Shown here: piece after piece, positions 20,803-30,331 of the stretch
Layout: every line of letters begins with the position of its first letter
Position numbering within the stretch: position 1 is the first letter of the stretch
NCBI GenBank assembly: GCA_041684965.1
Contig: JAWLGR010000018.1
Coordinates: 1-64,000 of the forward strand
Length of the DNA: 64,000 bases
Direction of reading: 5' to 3'
Origin: Mariniphaga sp041684965
GTDB lineage: Bacteria; Bacteroidota; Bacteroidia; Bacteroidales; Prolixibacteraceae
The notes under the pieces: model-generated
Told to the model about the DNA's origin: nothing
Seen by the model: only the letters and a program-made list of their open reading frames with translations
Database searches by the model: none
Made by a program: the position numbers and the translations under genes

Positions 20803-20832
20803 AGGGGAGTACTTTAAGTATAAAATGTAATA

Positions 20833-23800
20833 ATGAAAAGAATATTTTCTGTATTTCTGCTATCCGTTTTAGCAAGCATCTTTACAGTTAAACTGTCAGC
20901 TGAAAATATTGCAATAAGTACAACAAAAGATTCATTGTACATTTATGATGACTTCAGTATTGAGGGAACCGAATTAACAAATGAAAACGGGTACACAGGT
21001 TCAGGTTGGAGTGATAACTGGACATATCAAACCGGGCATTCGGGCGGAGTAGCTCTTGGTGAGGGATATATTTATAATATAAAAGGTGGTTTTGGCGTTA
21101 ACCGCCATCTTATTAATCCAATAAAATTTGTTGGGTCAACATTCTATGTTTCTTTTTTATTCAAGAAGAACAGCTCCGGAATATTCAGAATTAGTGGGAT
21201 TCGTGACAGTGATGGTATTGATCGATTTGGTATTCATATCAGGGAGGATGGAAAATTGGGAGCCCAGGCTGGTACAGACTATTTCGATACAGTTTTGTCC
21301 TCTGAAAGTTTTGTTCAGAACGAAGAGACCTACCTTGTAGTGGCCAAATATTATTATACTAAGAAGCCAAATATGAATATTTCTGTCTTTGGCATCGATG
21401 ATGTTGTCCCCGCTGAAGAACCAACTGATTGGCACCTGGAAGCAGAAGGAGCAGTAACAGGGATGGTGGCGATTGATTATTTTCGCTTGGCATTTACCAC
21501 CGCAACAGTAAGTATTGATGAATTAAAAGTTGGAGATACATGGAAAAGTGTGTCTGATACTGATATCACGTCTGCTTTTTCTGAAATCCCGGAGATTGAA
21601 CAAGCTAACAGTGATGTACAATCTGTATTCCAGGATTCAACAACGGCTGCACAAACCTGGAGTTATGAAGTGGAAGAAGCAGGGAACTACCAGCTTGGTT
21701 ATGCGTGGATATGGGTTGATGGAGACGATTGTGAAGTGGAACTTGCAGTAAAAAGAGGGAATAAAACGATTAAGACATTTACTGCCAAATCTGCTGCTGC
21801 ACCTTATCGTTTCGAAACACGCATGGAGGGTTTATCTGTTGGTGAAAAGATAACTGTTTCTGCGACACCGAAGAGCGGAGCATCCTACAGGTTAAGTTAC
21901 AGACTGGCTTTTGCGACACCAACATTTGATGATCTGTCGGTTTTTGACGTTGGCTCTTATGGTGCCAAAGGAGATGGAAGCACGAATGATTACGAATCCG
22001 TGAAGAATGCCCTTTCCGCAGCCATGAAAACAGGTGGGGGTATTGTTGCTTTCGATGGGTCAAAAACTTATTTTATTGAAGGGCCAGAGAATTATGCCCT
22101 GTTTGATTTTCTAAATGTTTCAAACATCAAGGTCGAGGGGAATGGAGCAAAGATCATCCTGCACCCGAAAGGAAATTTTATCCGGATGGATAATTCGGAA
22201 AACATACATATAGATGGATTTACAACAACCTATGACCCCTTGCCTTATTTTCAGGGCAAAATTACAGCAATCAGTGTAAATGAGTTATTTCTGGACATGC
22301 AGGTAGACGAACGATATGATGCTCCTGTTACGGGCAAGTACAGGCAGATATCGGACATATTTGGACGGAGTTTTTGGAACACGATCCCCGGGACAAAAAT
22401 GGGAGAGGGAAGGCATCTCTCGGTGGACAGTACGGCGCAAATTGGGGACGATGACCATGCCATCAGGGTATTTTTGCAGGATCATGAAACCGCCGATCTG
22501 CAATTCTCGAAGAGTAAGAATGCAACTGATTACATTATCCCGCACAAAGACTACGGTCATACGAATGGATATCGCGATTCGCCATACTGTGGCATCAAGC
22601 GTAGCAGTAGGGTGACAATCAGCAATCTTCTTACCAATTCAGTTTGCCACTTTGCCTACACTGTTGGAGGAAATTTTGGTCCGATAACTTTTAGCAACAC
22701 AGATTTGCTGGCACCCAATGAAGAGGATATGCACGTGGTATGGCGCGATGGTTGGCACGTATGGGGCAATCGATACGGCATTATGATCGAAGACGGCGAT
22801 TTTGACGGTGGCTATATGTACGATGATATATTCAGCCCGCATGTGATGGTCCCTATTGTTGAAAGCAAATCAGGTACAACAGTCCGGTTACAAAGCAAAC
22901 CAGGAGAATCTTATGAAAAATATACAGATATGCCGGTCTGGCAGGTTGGCGACCTGGTGAGTTTCTGGGATGAAAATCAAAAAGTTTATTATGGCATGGC
23001 CCGTATTTTGGAAGTGAATAAAACGGAAAGTCTTTCATTGATCGATATCACCCTGGATAGCAAAATTGCAGAAGGCGTTGCAGGAACATATGCTATCAAT
23101 GAAGAGACACTCAACCGGGATATGGTAATTCGTAATTGCACTTCTACCCCCAAGGGCAGAGTTGTCGCAGTCCGCCAGCGTACTCCCATTCTTTACCAGG
23201 ATTGTGATTTTCAAAATATTCATTTCTGGATCTATTGTGGAGAGCCATGGCGGACGCGCCCTCGTCATGTAAATTTTGAAAATTGTTACATCAATGAGCG
23301 TTCGACATTCAATGTGGACGATACATGGAACCTCAATATTAAAAACTGCTCCATCAATGCCGGACAAGTGGATGTGAGCAATTGTCCGCGCATTGTTATG
23401 GATAGTATTTATTTAACAAATATTGATGGTGATGCTATTAAACTGCGATCTTTTTCACACGCTTATGTTTTTGGCGACTATGGATACAACGGGGATGCTT
23501 CTGCTTTAGAGAATAATTACAGTAAGGATATCTCTTCAACCATTAATTTCTCACAACCTGAGATTTATCCTTCTTATGCTCCTCCTTTTTTAGTTGAATC
23601 GAGTGAGGATTTTGTGTATGCAGATGAACCATTCGATTTTATTGGAACTGTACTCAGCAATGAAGGATCAGGTGAGGGGTGGAAAGGGATGTGGAGCACT
23701 GCCGGTACAGGTATTAGTATGGAGTATGATTTGAGTCTGGAATATCCCGAGGGAATAAAGCTAAACCCCTCCGGAGGACGCATTCTGGAAACTCAGGATT

Positions 23801-24543
23801 TTGCCAGCAATGAACGTTTACTGGAATCTCCCATTAGTTTAGCTTCGGGGCAATTTTACCTTTCTTTTCTGGCTAAAAAAAGTGCTGCCGGCTCATTTAA
23901 AATAGAGACCAATAACAGTTCTAATCAAAGCCGGTTTGGTATTGAAGTAGCAGCTAACGGAACCTTAACTGCAAAAAGCGGATTGGGGGAAACAGATAGC
24001 AACAGCGGACTTTTTTCCGATGAAACAACCTATTTTGTGTTGGTCAGATATACAAACGGTGGTGGAAATGATGAAGCAGTAACCAGCATTAAACTATTCA
24101 ATAACGGGGATCAACTGCCCGAAGATGATTCCGGAATAGAATGGGATGTTGAAAGTGAACCCAATTTAACAGGAGTAGATCAGGACAGGTTGATTCTTAC
24201 TATTGATGAGGGTACAGTGGAGCTGGATGAAATCCTTATCGGGAATTCATATAATTCGGTGACGTTTTCTGATTATTATATTCCAGTTAGTATAGAAAAT
24301 AGGTATATAGAACCTAAGTGTCAACTAATAATTCAAAATTTTTCTGACCGGGTCAAAGTGATACTTCCCGAGCCAGGTGGACGAATCATGCTATATGATT
24401 CAGTGGGAAGAAAGCTTTATTCGGAAGTAGTAACGGAAAATCACTATTTTATTCCTGACGCCTTATTTAAAAATAGACTGAAGATGATGATTATTCATTA
24501 TCAAACTGCGAATAAATATTATAGTGCAAAATATATTAAATGA
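20833..24543 (+). CDS. Multidomain right-handed beta-helix protein with T9SS tail, GH110-like
   Basis: A 1236-residue secreted protein. Order: signal peptide (1-23); LamG/concanavalin-like domain opening DDFSIEGTELTNENG (~35-240); a small beta-sandwich (~255-360, EEAGNYQLGYAWIWVDGDDC) shared with the protein at 55519; a pectate-lyase/GH28-type beta-helix starting FDVGSYGAKGDGSTNDY (~365-905); a second LamG-like domain (~915-1140) resembling the first; and a C-terminal type IX secretion sorting tail (~1150-1236). The helix carries RDGWHVWGN and YDDIFSP, matching twin-Asp segments in the paralogues, plus an inserted barrel-like section and LNRDMVIRNC, a layout like GH110 alpha-galactosidases. 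Its stop overlaps the next start (ATGA), implying coupling. Confidence 0.72.
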   Translation: MKRIFSVFLLSVLASIFTVKLSAENIAISTTKDSLYIYDDFSIEGTELTNENGYTGSGWSDNWTYQTGHSGGVALGEGYIYNIKGGFGVNRHLINPIKFVGSTFYVSFLFKKNSSGIFRISGIRDSDGIDRFGIHIREDGKLGAQAGTDYFDTVLSSESFVQNEETYLVVAKYYYTKKPNMNISVFGIDDVVPAEEPTDWHLEAEGAVTGMVAIDYFRLAFTTATVSIDELKVGDTWKSVSDTDITSAFSEIPEIEQANSDVQSVFQDSTTAAQTWSYEVEEAGNYQLGYAWIWVDGDDCEVELAVKRGNKTIKTFTAKSAAAPYRFETRMEGLSVGEKITVSATPKSGASYRLSYRLAFATPTFDDLSVFDVGSYGAKGDGSTNDYESVKNALSAAMKTGGGIVAFDGSKTYFIEGPENYALFDFLNVSNIKVEGNGAKIILHPKGNFIRMDNSENIHIDGFTTTYDPLPYFQGKITAISVNELFLDMQVDERYDAPVTGKYRQISDIFGRSFWNTIPGTKMGEGRHLSVDSTAQIGDDDHAIRVFLQDHETADLQFSKSKNATDYIIPHKDYGHTNGYRDSPYCGIKRSSRVTISNLLTNSVCHFAYTVGGNFGPITFSNTDLLAPNEEDMHVVWRDGWHVWGNRYGIMIEDGDFDGGYMYDDIFSPHVMVPIVESKSGTTVRLQSKPGESYEKYTDMPVWQVGDLVSFWDENQKVYYGMARILEVNKTESLSLIDITLDSKIAEGVAGTYAINEETLNRDMVIRNCTSTPKGRVVAVRQRTPILYQDCDFQNIHFWIYCGEPWRTRPRHVNFENCYINERSTFNVDDTWNLNIKNCSINAGQVDVSNCPRIVMDSIYLTNIDGDAIKLRSFSHAYVFGDYGYNGDASALENNYSKDISSTINFSQPEIYPSYAPPFLVESSEDFVYADEPFDFIGTVLSNEGSGEGWKGMWSTAGTGISMEYDLSLEYPEGIKLNPSGGRILETQDFASNERLLESPISLASGQFYLSFLAKKSAAGSFKIETNNSSNQSRFGIEVAANGTLTAKSGLGETDSNSGLFSDETTYFVLVRYTNGGGNDEAVTSIKLFNNGDQLPEDDSGIEWDVESEPNLTGVDQDRLILTIDEGTVELDEILIGNSYNSVTFSDYYIPVSIENRYIEPKCQLIIQNFSDRVKVILPEPGGRIMLYDSVGRKLYSEVVTENHYFIPDALFKNRLKMMIIHYQTANKYYSAKYIK

Positions 24544-27494
24544 GATCAATATTAAAATATACTGCAAAAATGATGAATGCGTTATTATTTGTATTTTTAT
24601 ATGTTGTAACCAATGCAAATAGCATTTCAGATAAATCGAACGCAATTCTCATCCCGGATGAAAATTCAACAAAGGAGGTTGCCCACCTGGAAAATGACAA
24701 TGTAAAAATCTCCTTCATTAAAACTAAGAACGAGGGTAAAAAAAGCATATTACCTGTCTATCAAATAAAGACAGTTTCAGGGTGGTACGAAGTACCTCTT
24801 AAAGCCTCTTCAGAATCATATCGGATACTCATGGCAGATACATCTTTGGAAATGGGTTTGCACCATTGGGTGCATCCTAAATGGAAAGAGGCAAAGAGTG
24901 TAAAGGAGAAGAGTGAAAATGGGTTTACTAAAGTAGTATGGAAGGCGGGGGAGAATTATGATGCAGTTATAAAGAAAGCCAGACAAGATGGTGAAAACAG
25001 AATTATACTGGAATTTTATCCTTTGGAAATCGGAGAACTGAAAGCTATCTGGGAACTTCAGCCAAAGGATAAAACTGTTAAAGTTGAAATGCAATTCACC
25101 CCAATTCAGGAGGCACAGTATTCGCTGGGCTATTTCTTATTTAACAGTCAGCCAGTTGAAAAAGTAGAAGAATTATTGATGCCCATGCTTGTACAGCGTA
25201 AGCGTTTCCCGGAGGAGAATTTCACTCAATTGCAAGCTTCAGCCCCCACACCATTGTCACTCATGCAAACAAGTTCAGGTAATCAAACCCTTTCCTGGGG
25301 TGTTTCAGGCGAACCAACAGAGGTACCTTTTGAATTCCCAATCCCCATAAAGTCTCACTACGGTCTGCATATTAAGAATTCTGATGGAGAGGTGCAGCCT
25401 TCTATCTTTGGTCCTCTTCTAGGAACCCCTGCTTCCAAAACAAATGCGGGCGAAACATTAAGCTTTTCTTTTCGCCTGTTTGTGCAAAATGCAGACTGGT
25501 ATGCTACCTATCGTGATATAACTGACAATCTGTTTGGCTGGTACGATTATCGCAAAAATGGAGAGGTATCCATGACGGATGCTATGTATAATATGATTGA
25601 CCTTTACATGGATGATGAATATGGAGGCTGGTGGAAAAGGGCAAAGGCCAATTATCAGATTGAATCAAAGAATGGCTCAACTCAGTCATCTCCACTGACC
25701 ATTGCATCTTTATATAGATTGACAGGCGATACAGCAATTTACAGAAAGAGGATGTTGCCTACCATGGAATATATCCTTTCACGCGACAATCCCCATTTTT
25801 CGCCCGATCCTGAGAATACCGGTGGTTATGCCCGGGGCCATATGAAGGGCCCGGTTGATATATTCGGATCAACCGTATATGCAGGATTGTGGGAAATGAT
25901 GAATTACAGAACACCGGTTTTTAAGGATATTGCCTTCCCTGATGGGGAAATAAAACCCACTACACGTCAGCAGAATTTTATCCCATCAATTCAACCTTAT
26001 GATGAATTGCTTGGAAAATATTTGTTTACCGGTGATGAGAAAGCACTTGAGGGTGCCATTATACAGGCAGACAAATATATTGAAGAAAACATCAATAAAG
26101 CACCAAGGTCCATTCTTGGATTGAATGAGTTCTGGTTAATGGCTTACACTCCTAACTGGGAAGGATTGCTGCGGCTCTATGAGATAACCGGGGAGGAACG
26201 TTTTCTGGATGCCTCCGAGAAAGCGGCAAGGATTACAATGACCGGCATGTGGACACAACCTATGCCAGAGGATGAGATGATAACTATTCATGAAGATAAT
26301 TATGTTCACGGTGATAAAATGGACAGATGGTTGCACAAGGGTGAAGAGGAGTTTCGCCTGGGATTTCCGAGGGAAGAGGGTGATGTAAAGGAAAAAAAGG
26401 TTCCTGCCTGGCTGGTTTCGCACACAGGACTTGGCTATGAAACAGCTCACACTTATAATTACAAGGATAATGGCGGACGAATGATCACTATGGCAAACTG
26501 GGCACCGGCTTTTCTGAGACTGGCATTATATACAGGCGATAAGCAATTTGAAACTTATGCAAGGAATGCTGCGATTGGGCGAATGGGCAATTATGGTGGA
26601 TATTACTACACTACTTTTACTGACTTGTTGCAAAATCCCCGTTATCCCTATGAAGGACCGGATATCTCTTTTGTTTATTATCATCATATCCCTGTGCATT
26701 TGTCCTGGACTATTGATTACCTGGTTAGTGAAGCCAAATTAAGTTCGAAAGGTGCAATAAGCTTTCCTGGATTACGCCAATTTGGTTATGCCTTCTTTGA
26801 CAACCTGGCTTATGGACATTCTCCTGGTAAAGTGTTTGGAAATGAGGGTGTTTGGTTGTGGCTTGATAAAGACCTGGTTGATATCGACAATCCTCAGATC
26901 AATTATTTAACTGCCCATTCCGGTGATAAATTTTTTCTGATTATAATGAACGAATCACAAGAGCTTCAAACGGTAAATATTGGATTTAACGCAGAAAGAA
27001 TTACCGGTGGAGCAAAAAAATTCAAAAACGCAAAAGTTCTGACAGAAAACAATTCCACTTTAGAGTTAATAAACAATACTGCTGAAGTTAGTATTGTGAC
27101 ACGGGGGTTAACCGTTTTTGAAGTCGATGACCTGGATATAGAAGTTGAGACCCATAAGCAATATGCCATACCGCAAAAAGGAGACAAGCCTTACTATGTT
27201 GAAATAGTATGTGCCGACAGCACAAAGGTAAGGGCAGCTTCTATTCAGGTGTTACCGGAAGATTGGCATGCTTACATATATTCTACTGCAGAGTCGAAAT
27301 CTTTAAAAAAAATCACGCTTTCCTGGGAAACCGGGACAAACCGGGGAACTGAGATTGACACCGATTATCCTTACGAGTTTTCAATACCCGTTCCCGCAGG
27401 CGAAAATAGTTTTAAATTTAGGATAGAGGCGGTTAAAGTCAATGGTGAGATCATAGAAACTGAAGATACAGAAATAGGAATTGCAGGACATTAA
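24540..27494 (+). CDS. Exported ~980-residue protein of unassigned family, probable alpha-helical toroid enzyme (copy B)
   Basis: A 984-residue paralogue of the protein at 17869, collinear over its whole length with the same polar clusters (GHMKGPVDIFG, YVHGDKMDRWLHKGEEEFR, YEGPDISFVYYHHIPVH). The signal peptide covers residues 1-27 (VVTNANS); an alternative start at Met11 (24570) would give a more usual length. Identity between copies is uneven: DNA around 26548-26690 is about 94% identical to 19858-20000, while the N-terminal and C-terminal thirds are clearly more diverged. The ATGA overlap with the beta-helix gene upstream ties them in one transcript. No catalytic activity can be assigned. 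Confidence 0.6.
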   Translation: MRSILKYTAKMMNALLFVFLYVVTNANSISDKSNAILIPDENSTKEVAHLENDNVKISFIKTKNEGKKSILPVYQIKTVSGWYEVPLKASSESYRILMADTSLEMGLHHWVHPKWKEAKSVKEKSENGFTKVVWKAGENYDAVIKKARQDGENRIILEFYPLEIGELKAIWELQPKDKTVKVEMQFTPIQEAQYSLGYFLFNSQPVEKVEELLMPMLVQRKRFPEENFTQLQASAPTPLSLMQTSSGNQTLSWGVSGEPTEVPFEFPIPIKSHYGLHIKNSDGEVQPSIFGPLLGTPASKTNAGETLSFSFRLFVQNADWYATYRDITDNLFGWYDYRKNGEVSMTDAMYNMIDLYMDDEYGGWWKRAKANYQIESKNGSTQSSPLTIASLYRLTGDTAIYRKRMLPTMEYILSRDNPHFSPDPENTGGYARGHMKGPVDIFGSTVYAGLWEMMNYRTPVFKDIAFPDGEIKPTTRQQNFIPSIQPYDELLGKYLFTGDEKALEGAIIQADKYIEENINKAPRSILGLNEFWLMAYTPNWEGLLRLYEITGEERFLDASEKAARITMTGMWTQPMPEDEMITIHEDNYVHGDKMDRWLHKGEEEFRLGFPREEGDVKEKKVPAWLVSHTGLGYETAHTYNYKDNGGRMITMANWAPAFLRLALYTGDKQFETYARNAAIGRMGNYGGYYYTTFTDLLQNPRYPYEGPDISFVYYHHIPVHLSWTIDYLVSEAKLSSKGAISFPGLRQFGYAFFDNLAYGHSPGKVFGNEGVWLWLDKDLVDIDNPQINYLTAHSGDKFFLIIMNESQELQTVNIGFNAERITGGAKKFKNAKVLTENNSTLELINNTAEVSIVTRGLTVFEVDDLDIEVETHKQYAIPQKGDKPYYVEIVCADSTKVRAASIQVLPEDWHAYIYSTAESKSLKKITLSWETGTNRGTEIDTDYPYEFSIPVPAGENSFKFRIEAVKVNGEIIETEDTEIGIAGH

Positions 27495-27591
27495 TTGAAT
27501 GACTTTAGTTTCTCACTTGGATAAATATTGAAATTTAGTGTAACAAAATTGTAAAAACTGAGCCTTAGCATGGCAAATAAAAATTAAAAAT

Positions 27592-29139
27592 ATGGAAAGA
27601 CGAAAATTCATAGCACGTTCTCTTGCAGGTGCAGCTGGAATATCGATGATTCACAGAGATGTTATTGCCGGAATTCATGATATTCATTATAATAACGGAG
27701 ATATCGGAACACCAAGGGTTGAGGGTAGTCACTTGGTCCTCGATCCGGTTGATAATGGTAAGGCGTTGATAAATCCTGACATGGGATGGACGTTGCATTA
27801 TTATGACAATAACATTCAGTTCTATGGAAACAGGTTGGAGCCCTCAGATACTATGGATGATTTCCCTGGCTTGTCTACTGTTTATCTCCGTTTAGCCTGG
27901 TCATTCCTGGAACCTGAGGAGGGAGAATTCCAATGGGAAATTCTTGATACTCCTGCCCAGCGTTGGATTGACAAGGGTAAAAAAGTTGCACTTCGAATTA
28001 GTGCAAGCGAACCCAATATGAGGTGGGCAACTCCCGAATGGGTTGCTAAAGCAGGTGCTAAAGGAAACGAATGGGGAAAAGGGCGCACTCTTGGTTGCTG
28101 GGGGGAAACATGGAAAAGTGAGGAAAGTTTATGGGAACCGGTATATGATGATCCGGTTTTTCTTGAAAAAAAGGAGAATTTTATAAAAGCCCTGGCCAAA
28201 CGTTATGATAATAATCCTAATGTTGCATTCATTGATATTGGATCTTTCGGCACATGGGGTGAAGGTCATACGGTGCTGAGCACACAAATTGATTATGATA
28301 TTTCTGTACTTAAGATGCATATCGACTTGTATTGCCAGCATTTCAAACACACCCAGCTTTGTATCAGTGATGATTATGCAGGTTACAATAAGCTTGGACA
28401 CCGTTTCCCCATAACTGATTATGCTTATTCCAAAGGAGTTACCATAAGAGATGACAGTATTATGGTGGGAGCCTATCCCATACACTGGAGGCACGCTGAA
28501 ATGGCACAACTATTCTGGCATGATTTTCCTGTTATCCTTGAAACTGACCATTGGGGAGACGGAATAAAAAAGGGGACATGGAAGGATGATCTCTTTATTC
28601 GATCGGTAGAAGAATATCACGCCAGTTATATGTCCATTCATTGGTGGCCTAAAGAATTCCTGGAGGCTAACCGGGAAGTGATCGATCAAATTAATTTACG
28701 ACTGGGGTACCGGTTACAATTGAAATCCATAGAATGGCCCGAAAAAGTTAAACTCGGAGAGCCATTTGAGATTACGCAGTCATGGGCGAATGCAGGAGTT
28801 GCCCCTTGTTATCCTGGTGGCTATCCCTGTGTTACCTTGAAAGACAAAAAGGGAGGAATTGTTTCGGTTTTAACTGATTCAAGTCTTAATGTTAAGTCAT
28901 TGCAAGTTTGGGAGCCACAAAAACCAATACCTGAAAAAATTACAACAATTTTCACAATAGCAGCGGCTTTTGAAGATCCTGTTAAGACATTCTATAGGGT
29001 TGCAAAACCGGGGAAATATGATGTGTATGTTTCGGTAGGAAAAAAAGACGGGACCCCTGTTTTTGAGTTGCCATACAACGGTAACGATGGTCATAACCGA
29101 TATAAGATGGGACAAATAGAAGTGCTGGACAGAACATGA
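27592..29139 (+). CDS. Tat-exported DUF4832-type putative glycosidase (copy A)
   Basis: A 515-residue protein with a twin-arginine signal (ERRKFIARSLAGAAG). The middle looks like a (beta/alpha)8 barrel: STVYLRLAWSFLEPEEGEFQ, VALRISASEP, VAFIDIGSFGTWGEGH and PVILETDHWGDG in order. Two acidic residues, the Glu in WGEGH after the fourth strand and the Glu in VILE near the seventh, sit where clan GH-A enzymes have acid/base and nucleophile, and both are kept in the paralogue at 42235. Residues ~385-515 form a beta-sandwich of the DUF4832 type. Catalysis is inference. The C-terminal DNA is nearly identical to that of the paralogue. The 97-bp gap upstream could hold a promoter but I see no clear one. 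Confidence 0.7.
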   Translation: MERRKFIARSLAGAAGISMIHRDVIAGIHDIHYNNGDIGTPRVEGSHLVLDPVDNGKALINPDMGWTLHYYDNNIQFYGNRLEPSDTMDDFPGLSTVYLRLAWSFLEPEEGEFQWEILDTPAQRWIDKGKKVALRISASEPNMRWATPEWVAKAGAKGNEWGKGRTLGCWGETWKSEESLWEPVYDDPVFLEKKENFIKALAKRYDNNPNVAFIDIGSFGTWGEGHTVLSTQIDYDISVLKMHIDLYCQHFKHTQLCISDDYAGYNKLGHRFPITDYAYSKGVTIRDDSIMVGAYPIHWRHAEMAQLFWHDFPVILETDHWGDGIKKGTWKDDLFIRSVEEYHASYMSIHWWPKEFLEANREVIDQINLRLGYRLQLKSIEWPEKVKLGEPFEITQSWANAGVAPCYPGGYPCVTLKDKKGGIVSVLTDSSLNVKSLQVWEPQKPIPEKITTIFTIAAAFEDPVKTFYRVAKPGKYDVYVSVGKKDGTPVFELPYNGNDGHNRYKMGQIEVLDRT

Positions 29140-29216
29140 AAATGAACGAAAATCATTGACGTTTTAAATTCTATGGGGTATGTGGTTTTCTTATAATGAT
29201 TAAATAGTTACGAAAT

Positions 29217-30314
29217 ATGATAAATAAAAATGATTGGTGGAAGGTGGAGCTTGAAGAAAAGCCTGATTTTGAAGAATGTATGGAGCGTATTTATGCCTGG
29301 TATAATCAGGAAATTATCGACCGGGTACCAGTGCGCTTTTCAGCACATAATGCGGAGTATAATGAGGCGCATCATTTAGCCGGCTATAAGTTCGAAAGTC
29401 ATAAAGAGCGGTGGTGGAATACTTCTTATAAATTGGATCTTTTTGAACATGAACTGGAGAATTCAGTGTTTAACGCTGAGACCTTTCCTGTTTTCTGGCC
29501 CAATCTCGGCCCTGAAGTTTATACAGCCTTTTATGGTGTTGAGCTGAAATACCAGGAAGTAACATCATATTCCGTTCCTGTGATAGATGATTGGGACCAA
29601 CTTCAAGGTTTAAAGCTGGACAAGAATAATCCTTACTTTCGAAAGATTGAAGAGATGACATTCGCTGCACTCGAACGCTGCAAAGGTAAGTACCTGACAG
29701 GTTATACTGATTTGCATCCCGGGCTGGATTGTGCAGCTGCCTTTCGGGATCCGCAACAGTTATGTATGGATATTATCCTGGAGCCAGAGAATGTCAGAGA
29801 ATTAGTAAGGGTATCGTCTCGTGATTTTGTTGAAATATTTGATCATTTTGATAATATATTGAAGCAACATGGTCAGCTGTCTGTAGCATGGATGGGAATA
29901 CCTTCTTTTGGTAAAATGCATATTCCCAGTTGTGATTTTGCAGCCATGATTTCACCGGAGCAATTCAATGACCTGGCTTTGCCGGTCATTCAGGAAGAGG
30001 TGAAACATATGACACATAATATATTTCATCTCGATGGGAAGGGGGTGGCCAACCATATCGATGTCTTGCTCGAAATACCTGAGATAAATGCTGTACAATG
30101 GGTACAGGGTATGGGAAAGGATTTGCCCATTATGCAGTGGATCCCTCTGATCAGGAAGATTCAGAAGGCGGGTAAGTCTCTTGTCATAGATTTACAGGTG
30201 AATGAATTAGAGTCATTTATGGCAGAGATAGACCCAAAGGGTATATTTCTTTGCATTGAGGCTCCGCCTGAGATACAGCAGGACATCATAAGTAAGGTGA
30301 AAAAATGGAAATAG
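29217..30314 (+). CDS. Uroporphyrinogen decarboxylase-fold protein (URO-D/MtaA-like)
   Basis: A 365-residue cytoplasmic protein, no signal peptide, of the URO-D/cobalamin methyltransferase superfamily. Supporting segments are TGYTDLHPGLDCAAAFRDPQ near residue 160, VAWMGIPSFGKMHIPSCDF near 220-240 and HLDGKGVANHIDVLLEIP from residue 271. In methyl-transferring members this last site reads HxCG with a zinc-binding cysteine; here it is HLDG, so a MtaA-type zinc site is not intact. It is not a haem-pathway HemE by its context or motifs. A URO-D protein inside a polysaccharide locus is uncommon; handling of a methylated or carboxylated sugar is only a guess. It overlaps the next reading frame slightly. 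Confidence 0.78.
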   Translation: MINKNDWWKVELEEKPDFEECMERIYAWYNQEIIDRVPVRFSAHNAEYNEAHHLAGYKFESHKERWWNTSYKLDLFEHELENSVFNAETFPVFWPNLGPEVYTAFYGVELKYQEVTSYSVPVIDDWDQLQGLKLDKNNPYFRKIEEMTFAALERCKGKYLTGYTDLHPGLDCAAAFRDPQQLCMDIILEPENVRELVRVSSRDFVEIFDHFDNILKQHGQLSVAWMGIPSFGKMHIPSCDFAAMISPEQFNDLALPVIQEEVKHMTHNIFHLDGKGVANHIDVLLEIPEINAVQWVQGMGKDLPIMQWIPLIRKIQKAGKSLVIDLQVNELESFMAEIDPKGIFLCIEAPPEIQQDIISKVKKWK

Positions 30315-30331
30315 CAGACAAACAAAAGGGT

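Noticed and set aside
29217..30314. HemE of haem synthesis
   Set aside because: The key segments differ from HemE, no haem genes are near, and the gene sits tightly within the glycan-degradation block.
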